Notes under the pieces: model-generated
Told to the model about the DNA's origin: nothing
Database searches by the model: none
Seen by the model: only the letters and a program-made list of their open reading frames with translations
Translations under genes and position numbers: made by a program
Part shown: positions 1 through 5,312 of the stretch, in pieces
Layout of the letters: every line of letters starts with the position of its first letter
Numbering within the stretch: the first letter of the stretch is position 1
Origin: Gammaproteobacteria bacterium UBA6968
GTDB lineage: Bacteria > Pseudomonadota > Gammaproteobacteria > Pseudomonadales > Azotimanducaceae
NCBI GenBank assembly: GCA_002450255.1
Contig: DJYW01000146.1
Coordinates: 49,711-55,022, forward strand
DNA: 5,312 nt
Reading direction: 5' to 3'

Positions 1-1001
1 TCTGGAGCCAATAGGTCTGGAGAGAGACTGACCTGCCGTCCATCCGACAACGTCGTGAGCGGATAGGCGGTTTCTATATCCGCGTCACCAACCACGCTAG
101 CCACCGTTTCAAGGCGCTGCCCCTTACTCGCCAGTCCAGGTATCGCCGCCATTAATCCCTTGGTGTACGGATGCAACGGGTTTTTCAGCACCTGACGCAC
201 GCTACCCGTCTCAAGCACGCGCCCTCGGTTCATTACCACGACCCGATCTGCAAGTTGCGCCACCACACCGATATCGTGAGTAATAAACAGCACGGTGTTA
301 TTTAATTGAGCTTTGAGATCGCGAATCAGGGTGAGAATTTCTGCCTGAATTGTGACGTCGAGCGCGGTGGTCGGCTCATCGCAAATCAAAAGCTCGGGAT
401 GACAAACCAACGCCATTGCGATGACAACCCGTTGCCGCATGCCTCCCGAAAATTCAAAGGGATACTGCTGCATACGAAGCGCCAAGTCACTAATGCCGAC
501 TCGCTGCAACATCGCTTCTGCTTCTTGCCAGGCTGCCTGCTTAGTCACATCACGATGACAAAGAATCGCTTCAGCAACCTGATTGCCGACGGTATAAACC
601 GGTGCCAAGGCGGTCATTGGTTCTTGAAAGACCATGCTGATTAGATCGCCCCGCAACTGACGCAACCGTGCATCTTTCTCGGTCAGCTGCAAAACATCGT
701 AAGATTCAATACCGGCGGGAGCAAAGCGGATACTGCCCCCGGTAATGTTGCCCGGTGGCTGGATAAGCCGCATTACCGCACTTGCGGTCACCGACTTGCC
801 GGACCCTGATTCACCGATGATCGCTGTCACCTGACCTCTGGCCACGTCAAAACTAACCCCTTTCAATGCCGAGTTCGCGCCCGTTTCGCTACGAAACTCA
901 ACACTCAAGTCGCGCACCTCAAGAATATTATCAGAGTCCAAAGCGACCGCTGCATCACTACTGATGCTTTGGCTTGATTGGCTTTCGTCACATTGAGTCA
1001 T
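1..1001 (-). CDS. Dpp/Opp-family ABC transporter ATP-binding protein, 3' end cut by window edge
   Basis: This is the cytoplasmic ATPase subunit that would hydrolyse ATP to power the importer formed with the two upstream permeases. It is partial: 333 codons are present from the ATG at 1001, and the frame is still open at position 3. All nucleotide-binding motifs are visible: Walker A GESGSGKS at residues 63-70, Q-loop Gln126 in FQEP, the signature FSGGMRQR at 184-191 (the usual Opp/Dpp form of LSGGQ), Walker B LLICDEP with Asp208 and Glu209, the D-loop ALD at 213-215, and the switch His242 in THD. The oligopeptide-type C-terminal motif NPLHPYT lies at 274-280. The start is only 2 bp after the TAA of the preceding permease, so translation is probably coupled. 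After residue 284 the expected Cys-containing segment of single-domain DppD/OppD proteins is not seen. The protein may therefore continue into a second ATPase domain, as in YejF-type fusions; the missing downstream sequence would decide. Family assignment is secure, substrate is not. Confidence 0.95.
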   Translation of the reverse strand, partial: MTQCDESQSSQSISSDAAVALDSDNILEVRDLSVEFRSETGANSALKGVSFDVARGQVTAIIGESGSGKSVTASAVMRLIQPPGNITGGSIRFAPAGIESYDVLQLTEKDARLRQLRGDLISMVFQEPMTALAPVYTVGNQVAEAILCHRDVTKQAAWQEAEAMLQRVGISDLALRMQQYPFEFSGGMRQRVVIAMALVCHPELLICDEPTTALDVTIQAEILTLIRDLKAQLNNTVLFITHDIGVVAQLADRVVVMNRGRVLETGSVRQVLKNPLHPYTKGLMAAIPGLASKGQRLETVASVVGDADIETAYPLTTLSDGRQVSLSPDLLAP

Positions 1002-1003
1002 CT

Positions 1004-2122
1004 TTAATCTCGCCCCGCTGCACTGTAAGGATCCACCGCATCTCGGACACCATCTCCCAGCAGATTGAAAGCCATCACCGTCAGCACAACGAAAAAGCCT
1101 GGTATCAACAGCCAGGGCGTTAGCACAATGGCCTGATAGTTTTGCGCCTGTTGCATCAACACTCCCCAACTCACCACCGGCGGACGTAAGCCGATACCGA
1201 GAAAACTCAAGGCGGTTTCGCCAAGAATCATGCCGGGCACAGCCAGTGTAGCGGTTGCAATCAAATGAGAGTTAAAGCTCGGCAGCATATGTTTAAAGAT
1301 CACGCGCAGCTTGCTTGCACCCAACAAATGCGCCGACATAACAAAATCCTCTTCACGCAACGCGAGAAATTTGCCGCGCACTTGCCGAGCTAAGGCCGGC
1401 CAGCCTAACAGCGACAAAATAATGGTAATGCCAAAGTAGACGCCTAACGAAGACCAACTCACCGGCAGCGCGGCGGATAATGCCATCCACAGCGGCAGCG
1501 CCGGTAGCGACTGCAGCACTTCGATGGCGCGTTGCACCACTCGATCGACAAGACCACCCACATAACCCGCTAAACCGCCTAACAATATGCCTAAGAACAA
1601 GGTTAGAAAAACGCCGACCACGCCAATAGACAAAGATACTCGCGCACCGTAAAGCACTCGAGAAAACAGATCGCGACCGAGTTGATCGGTACCGAATAAA
1701 TGAATATAGCCATGCGGCCCCGTGCCAAACAAATGCACGTCAGAATCCAAGAGATTCCAAAGCTGATAGCGCACGCCGCCCGTGAAGAAATAGATGGGAT
1801 ACCGTTTTTGCGGATTCTCGGTGTAATTGCGCACCCAGGTCTCCGCGTCGACCTGCATGTCGACGCCATATACAAAAGGACGCAAATGGAACGTCCCGTC
1901 GGTCTCGAAAAAGTGGATCTCCATTGGCGGCGCGTTAATCGCTTGTACGTTACGCCAGTCCGTATCGTAAGGGCTTATGAACTCGCAAAACGCTGCCACC
2001 GAATACATCACAATTAGCAACATAGCACTGGCCATAGCCAATTTGTGCCGCTTAAAACGAATCCAAACCAACTGCCGAGGCGACAGGGTCTGCAGCTGTA
2101 GATCAGCGCCGATCTCACTCAT
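1004..2122 (-). CDS. ABC transporter permease, OppC/DppC type, with long TM1-TM2 insertion
   Basis: This 372-residue inner-membrane protein is one half of the translocation channel. An OppC-type N-terminal region (about residues 14-50) contains the first membrane segment (about 28-50). The hallmark FGTDQLGRD (143-151) and [12 protein letters not shown] follow. Five more hydrophobic segments lie at roughly 163-189, 202-221, 225-245, 286-310 and 333-357. The cytoplasmic EAA loop that docks onto the ATPase is at about 258-281, with Ala264, Gly268 and the terminal LP at 280-281. Between the first membrane segment and the GTDQLGRD motif there are about 90 residues rich in aromatic and charged residues. 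DppC and OppC are about 300 residues with a much shorter connection, so this accounts for most of the extra length. The start ATG overlaps the upstream permease stop by 8 bp and has an AGGA ribosome site 6 nt upstream. Family and role are certain; the transported compound is unknown. Confidence 0.95.
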   Translation of the reverse strand: MSEIGADLQLQTLSPRQLVWIRFKRHKLAMASAMLLIVMYSVAAFCEFISPYDTDWRNVQAINAPPMEIHFFETDGTFHLRPFVYGVDMQVDAETWVRNYTENPQKRYPIYFFTGGVRYQLWNLLDSDVHLFGTGPHGYIHLFGTDQLGRDLFSRVLYGARVSLSIGVVGVFLTLFLGILLGGLAGYVGGLVDRVVQRAIEVLQSLPALPLWMALSAALPVSWSSLGVYFGITIILSLLGWPALARQVRGKFLALREEDFVMSAHLLGASKLRVIFKHMLPSFNSHLIATATLAVPGMILGETALSFLGIGLRPPVVSWGVLMQQAQNYQAIVLTPWLLIPGFFVVLTVMAFNLLGDGVRDAVDPYSAAGRD

Positions 2123-3098
2123 AGCGAATCCTAGGATCAGCCCAAGCGAGCAGCAAGTCAGACAAAATCATACCGACAATGGTGAGGATCGAGAGCAACA
2201 TCAAGAAGCTACCCGCCAAGTACATGTCCTGACTGATCAGCGCCTCAACCAAGGCCGGTCCGGTGGTCGGCAGATTCAGCACAATCGAGACAATCGCTTC
2301 ACCAGATATCAGCGTTGGTAAGAGAAGGCCAATCGTGCTGATAAACGGATTAATGGCGATGCGCAGCGGGTATTTGATCAGCAGCGCGAGCGGCTTGACG
2401 CCTTTGGCACGAGCCGTCACAACATACGGTTTATTCAACTCATCCAGCAAATTGGCGCGTAAAATACGCATGGTGGAAGCCGTGCCGCCCAAACCCACTA
2501 CAACCATCGGTATCCAAAGATGGCTCAGGAAGTCGCCGACTCTGGCCAGCGACCACGGAGCATCGCGATATTCTGGCGAAAATAATCCACCAATACTGAT
2601 GCCCAGCCACTCGTAACCAAAATACATAATGATCAACGCCAGCAAAAAACTCGGCGTTGCCAAACCGACCAGCATGACCGTCGTTATGACGTAGTCGCCT
2701 ACTGAGTACTGCCGCACAGCCGAATAAACGCCAGCTGGTATAGCAACAGCCCAGGTAAACAACATCGCAGAAACCGTGATTAACAGGGTATAGCCAAGGC
2801 GCTCGCCAACTAATTCGTTAACGGGTTGGTTAAACAAGTAAGAATAGCCCATATCGCCCATCACAAAGTTTGTGATCCAGCTGAGGTATTGCAGGGGCAG
2901 GGGTTGATCCAGATTATATTGTGCACGCAGGTTTTGGATGGCCTCGGACGACATTTCAACGCCCTGGGCCTGCATGCGATCTAACGTAGATGTCACGATG
3001 TCACCCGGGGGCAACTGAATCACGATAAATACGATGATCGATATAAGTATTAGAGTGGGTATCGCCCCAAGCAAACGCTTAGCAATATAGGCTTTCAT
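2115..3098 (-). CDS. ABC transporter permease, OppB/DppB type
   Basis: This 327-residue inner-membrane permease would pair with the OppC-type permease encoded just downstream. The N-terminus [17 protein letters not shown] leads straight into the first membrane segment (about 10-30), which is typical of OppB/DppB. A periplasmic stretch follows, containing the family pattern '[18 protein letters not shown]' (57-74) and GDMGYSY (81-87). Further hydrophobic segments lie at about 103-127, 136-160, 193-209, 251-275 and 296-320. The EAA loop for ATPase docking is [16 protein letters not shown] at 225-240, with Gly233 at the conserved position. Length is close to the family norm (306-340). The ATG lies 16 bp after the binding-protein stop, with only a weak GGA-type ribosome site about 9 nt upstream. 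The gene ends inside the start region of the next permease, which supports coupled translation and equal stoichiometry. It shows no sign of truncation. Confidence 0.96.
   Translation of the reverse strand: MKAYIAKRLLGAIPTLILISIIVFIVIQLPPGDIVTSTLDRMQAQGVEMSSEAIQNLRAQYNLDQPLPLQYLSWITNFVMGDMGYSYLFNQPVNELVGERLGYTLLITVSAMLFTWAVAIPAGVYSAVRQYSVGDYVITTVMLVGLATPSFLLALIIMYFGYEWLGISIGGLFSPEYRDAPWSLARVGDFLSHLWIPMVVVGLGGTASTMRILRANLLDELNKPYVVTARAKGVKPLALLIKYPLRIAINPFISTIGLLLPTLISGEAIVSIVLNLPTTGPALVEALISQDMYLAGSFLMLLSILTIVGMILSDLLLAWADPRIRYE
2129..2132 (-). promoter_or_regulatory. Ribosome binding site of the OppC-type permease
   Basis: AGGA lies 6 nt upstream of the ATG at 2122, inside the last codons of the preceding permease gene. 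It supports this ATG as the start, and with the 8-bp gene overlap (ATGAGTGA, 2115-2122) it suggests translation by re-initiation. It is the clearest ribosome site in the window; the other three genes have only weak ones. Confidence 0.55.
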
Positions 3099-3114
3099 AT
3101 AGTGCTATCCGAGA

Positions 3115-5166
3115 TCATTGTGATGCTTGCCCAATCGTCTGTTCCGTGCCCAGTTTGTTTGCATGGTCAATTGTTTGGTCACTAGCTTGCTCAGTAGCGA
3201 AATACCAGGTTGCCGGGTGATAGGCCATGGTCCATCGGTTATCCCAACCCCATATCGCTTTCTCAGGCACCCCGCGTAAATGCTTTGATATCACCACCGG
3301 CTGAGGCGCGAGACCAACGGTGCCGATGGTCCACAGATTCTCAGCATTGCTTGCCAGCAGCTTCTTACCCAATTCCTGGCGACGCGCCGAATCAACTGTG
3401 GTGAACATCTCATAAGCCCAGCGCTGCAATTCACGCATGTTTGCAGGCGGCTCCGTTCCCAGCCGACCATCGGTTAAATACCAACGCGCCCAGTTGTTCC
3501 ACAACGTATTCGAACGGCTGCTGGATATGGGTGCCCACCATGTTGGATTAATCGGCAGGAGAATGTCGGTTACCTGGTCTGCGTGCCAAACCGTCATCTG
3601 CATTTTGTTGCTTAAAGCTCGCTCACTTTGCAGGCTGGCATCAACGATTTTGAGACGCAGGTCGATACCAATCTCACGCCAATACAGCGCAACCAGCTCA
3701 AGCGTAATCGCCTTTGGCGTTTCCCAGTCCATAAACTCCAGCGTGATGATCAAATCTTCACCGTTAGCTAGCTCACGTAAACCGTCACCATTCACATCGC
3801 GCAGGCCAAGCTCATCTAACAATTGATTTGCGCGAACAGGATCGTACTCGGTGTAAGCTTCAGCATACGCGGGTTCAAACAGACTGCTGCTCGGGTGCGC
3901 TGTCACCTGTCTCGGGGTGCCTCGTCCAAAGTAAATAATCTGATTCATCTCATCGCGGTTAATCGCAATAGAAAGCGCCTCGCGAAACGGCTTTTGCCAG
4001 AATAAATCCCGCAGATCCGTATCGTCGTAATTGTAATTGGGCTGAATGACCACATCGCTGGAATGCAACCGATTCCAAATTAGAACGCGAATATCGCCGT
4101 TACGCTCACCCAGCTTTAACAGCGGTATGTCCTGGGTTTTAAGTTCGTAGGCAGAGAAATCCAGCTGTCCCGTCGATGACATCGCCGCGATTACCTCTTT
4201 ATTGTCCACCTGCCGCGACTCGATAGCATCGATATAGGGCAACTGCTGGCCGCTGGGATCGACTTTGAAGTAATAGGGATTGCGTTCTAACAGCACTTGG
4301 GTAGGCGTGCGTTTGACCACTTTATGCGCAGCCAGAGTCGGAACATCGGCGCTTTCTTCTATGAGCTGTCTTTTCGCCGCGTGATAAAACGCCATCCAAG
4401 TGAGCAGTCCCATACTGCCGATGCGTTCCTTGAGCGTGTCTCTATCCACGTAGGCCGGATGGAAATCCTTGTAGTAGTGGACGGGATCGACGAAAAAATC
4501 ACCGTAGTTCGCGAGCAAATTAACCATCAGTGGCCGTGGCTCAGCGAATTCGTAATAGAACTTGCGATCAGTCAGTTTGACTGCCTTACCACCCTCAACA
4601 TTACGGCTGGGCACCGGGGAGTACTCGGTGTTCAACCAGATATTGTTGAAAGTGAACAGAAAGTCGTCGCTGGTAAGCGGCACGCCATCCGACCATTTGA
4701 TGCCTTTGCGTAGGGTCAGCGTAATGCGCCGACCATCGGGGCTGACCTCCCAGGATTCCGCCAGGTTAGGCAAGATCGTCTGCATATCTGCAGACATCGT
4801 GAGCGGCGCTTCCATATTAGGGAAGGTCAGCCACTCGTTCGGCGTAATACGCGCAGTGCCGCCGTAACGACCCAACTCGCCGATAGGTACTACGACGGGC
4901 GGATCGTCGGGTAAACGCTCCGCAACAGGTGGCAGATCCTGGTCATCCAGGTATGGGCTTTGCGAATAAGTCTCAATCCCCAGTGCCGATGCCGTCTGCA
5001 ACGGCTCGAACCAGGCGCTGGGCCAATCGCGCTGTTCCGCAAAGCTCAATGGTGGCAGCAGAAACGACACAAGAAGGGGCAGCCAGAGCAACCCCACGTA
5101 CAGCTTCCGGCGGAATCCATGGCGATATTGAGCAGCCCTCACCAATGCTTTTTCACACTTACCCAT
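3115..5166 (-). CDS. Periplasmic substrate-binding protein, long family-5 (SBP_bac_5) type
   Basis: This is the ligand-capturing component of the importer. From the ATG at 5166 it has 683 residues. The frame stays open upstream to the window edge, with a possible TTG at 5307, but the ATG puts a signal peptide near the N-terminus, so it is preferred. No strong ribosome site precedes it. After the signal peptide (about 1-43) comes the block LPPVAERLPDDPP...GRYGGT (78-104), which I recognise from the long branch of this family. The family-5 signature region is at 135-170 (LAESWEVSPDGR..., KGIKWSDG, SDDF). The second-lobe pattern FREALSIAINRDEM (394-407) with a following GRGTP fits the 'A-Y-A-I-D-R' region of DppA/OppA. 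DppA and OppA have about 535-545 residues, so this protein is some 140 longer. It has no lipobox, so it should be soluble in the periplasm. A DxNxDG loop occurs at 457-462, and a Gln/Thr/Ala-rich tail of about 25 residues extends past the aromatic HPATWYF (650-656). The ligand may be a peptide or an oligosaccharide; the sequence does not decide. Confidence 0.93.
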   Translation of the reverse strand: MGKCEKALVRAAQYRHGFRRKLYVGLLWLPLLVSFLLPPLSFAEQRDWPSAWFEPLQTASALGIETYSQSPYLDDQDLPPVAERLPDDPPVVVPIGELGRYGGTARITPNEWLTFPNMEAPLTMSADMQTILPNLAESWEVSPDGRRITLTLRKGIKWSDGVPLTSDDFLFTFNNIWLNTEYSPVPSRNVEGGKAVKLTDRKFYYEFAEPRPLMVNLLANYGDFFVDPVHYYKDFHPAYVDRDTLKERIGSMGLLTWMAFYHAAKRQLIEESADVPTLAAHKVVKRTPTQVLLERNPYYFKVDPSGQQLPYIDAIESRQVDNKEVIAAMSSTGQLDFSAYELKTQDIPLLKLGERNGDIRVLIWNRLHSSDVVIQPNYNYDDTDLRDLFWQKPFREALSIAINRDEMNQIIYFGRGTPRQVTAHPSSSLFEPAYAEAYTEYDPVRANQLLDELGLRDVNGDGLRELANGEDLIITLEFMDWETPKAITLELVALYWREIGIDLRLKIVDASLQSERALSNKMQMTVWHADQVTDILLPINPTWWAPISSSRSNTLWNNWARWYLTDGRLGTEPPANMRELQRWAYEMFTTVDSARRQELGKKLLASNAENLWTIGTVGLAPQPVVISKHLRGVPEKAIWGWDNRWTMAYHPATWYFATEQASDQTIDHANKLGTEQTIGQASQ
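5038..5166 (-). other. Signal peptide of the substrate-binding protein
   Basis: Residues 1-43 have a basic n-region ending in FRRK (18-21), a leucine-rich core YVGLLWLPLLVSFLLPPL (23-40) and S-F-A at 41-43, which fits signal peptidase I cleavage before Glu44. No cysteine lies at the cleavage site, so this is not a lipoprotein signal. The n-region (about 21 residues) is longer than usual, which leaves open a later start such as the GTG at 5142. The Arg-Arg pair lacks the rest of the Tat consensus, and the core is very hydrophobic, so Sec export is more likely. Confidence 0.75.
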
Positions 5167-5211
5167 CGGCGTGATCGTATACCGAACCGGAACGGAGCAC
5201 CGTGTTAAGAC

Positions 5212-5244
5212 GCGGATACTTCCCCCAAATTTAAGCCTATCCGC
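5212..5244. repeat. Spaced inverted repeat GCGGATA / TATCCGC
   Basis: GCGGATA at 5212-5218 and its exact reverse complement TATCCGC at 5238-5244 are separated by 19 nt. As RNA the arms could pair as a 7-bp stem with a loop containing a run of five G on the minus strand. As DNA they could be two half-sites about 26 bp apart. The right arm overlaps the palindrome starting at 5241. No U-run follows, so it is not an intrinsic terminator. Function is unknown. Confidence 0.3.
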
Positions 5245-5257
5245 TAAGCTTAGACGG
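5241..5257. promoter_or_regulatory. Near-perfect palindrome, possible operator
   Basis: The 17-bp sequence CCGCTAAGCTTAGACGG has a perfect 10-bp palindromic core CTAAGCTTAG (5244-5253). CCG/CGG flanks become symmetric if one extra base (A5254) is allowed. It lies about 75 bp upstream of the binding-protein ATG, a reasonable place for a repressor or activator site. It does not match an operator consensus I know, and one such palindrome could occur by chance. Confidence 0.3.
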
Positions 5258-5312
5258 CTAGCTGGCCGCTGATACCAAGCGCGCCCTCTAGCCGGTCCTT
5301 TAACCAATCCTT

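Larger units (their letters stand above)
5167..5312 (-). promoter_or_regulatory. Upstream region of the transporter operon, probable location of promoter and control sites
   Basis: These 146 bp precede the first gene of the block and are its only non-coding space in the window. No promoter stands out. TATACG about 9 nt before the ATG resembles a -10 box, but its nearest -35-like partner, TTAACA, is 21 nt away, and using it would leave an almost leaderless mRNA. Two symmetrical elements (5241-5257 and 5212/5244) lie in the middle and are listed separately. The binding-protein frame is open through the whole stretch, so part of it could be coding if the true start is further upstream, though this is less likely. 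Confidence 0.4.

Noticed and set aside
59..68. GCGGATAGGC on the plus strand within the ATPase gene, identical to a 10-mer on the minus strand at 5235-5244
   Set aside because: It is a single short match between a coding region and the upstream region, with no symmetry around the copy at 59-68. Chance is sufficient explanation.
1603..1875. Minus-strand frame of 90 codons inside the OppC-type permease gene
   Set aside because: It is an alternative frame of the same strand within an intact, motif-rich permease. Its translation is low-complexity, with many Ser, Ile and Arg residues and no domain, so it is a shadow.
3099..3114. Possible attenuator or terminator between the binding-protein and permease genes
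   Set aside because: The gap is only 16 bp and contains no inverted repeat or T-run, so it cannot hold a hairpin terminator. Some drop in expression after the binding-protein gene would have to arise by other means.
4297..4713. Plus-strand open frame of 138 codons opposite the binding-protein gene
   Set aside because: It lies wholly antisense to a well-supported gene, has no recognisable domain, and matches the shadow frames expected opposite coding DNA of this composition. The same applies to the plus-strand frames at 306-644, 3437-3826 and 1977-2321.
5097..5120. Tat (twin-arginine) export signal at FRRKLYV
   Set aside because: Only the Arg pair fits. The Ser/Thr before it and the following Phe-Leu-Lys are missing, and the h-region is strongly hydrophobic, as in Sec substrates.
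5167..5307. N-terminal extension of the binding protein starting at TTG 5307
   Set aside because: It would place 47 arginine-rich residues before the ATG at 5166 and push the signal peptide inside the protein. A secreted binding protein should begin close to its signal peptide.

Overview
The window holds one operon-like block, entirely on the minus strand. It encodes an importer of the dipeptide/oligopeptide (Dpp/Opp, ABC class 5 binding protein) superfamily. In transcription order, from high to low coordinates, it contains a long periplasmic substrate-binding protein (3115-5166), an OppB/DppB-type permease (2115-3098), an OppC/DppC-type permease (1004-2122) and the first 333 codons of an ATP-binding subunit (1-1001, running off the window). 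Gene junctions are tight: a 16-bp gap, an 8-bp overlap and a 2-bp gap. This indicates a single transcript with translational coupling. There is no room for a terminator between genes, and I see none.

The organism is most likely a Gram-negative bacterium, plausibly a (marine) gammaproteobacterium. The binding protein has a signal peptidase I type signal peptide ending in S-F-A and no lipobox, so it should be free in a periplasm. Base composition is moderate, roughly half G+C. The taxon is an inference; nothing in the window fixes it.

The two permeases would form the inner-membrane channel. The ATPase, which has all canonical nucleotide-binding motifs, would drive it, and the binding protein would deliver the ligand. 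The binding protein (about 683 residues) is clearly longer than DppA/OppA (about 535-545). It carries the N-terminal 'LPPVAERLP...GRYGGT' block that I associate with a large, mostly uncharacterised branch of this superfamily whose members include both peptide and oligosaccharide importers. The OppC-type permease carries a matching insertion of about 90 residues between its first two membrane segments. The substrate cannot be read from the sequence: peptides and oligosaccharides are both possible.

The only non-coding stretch is 5167-5312, upstream of the binding protein. It contains a near-perfect palindrome and a spaced 7-bp inverted repeat, which could be regulatory. I found no mobile element, RNA gene or CRISPR array. 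The block looks like a conventional transporter operon; the second-look points are details of the individual subunits and the upstream region.
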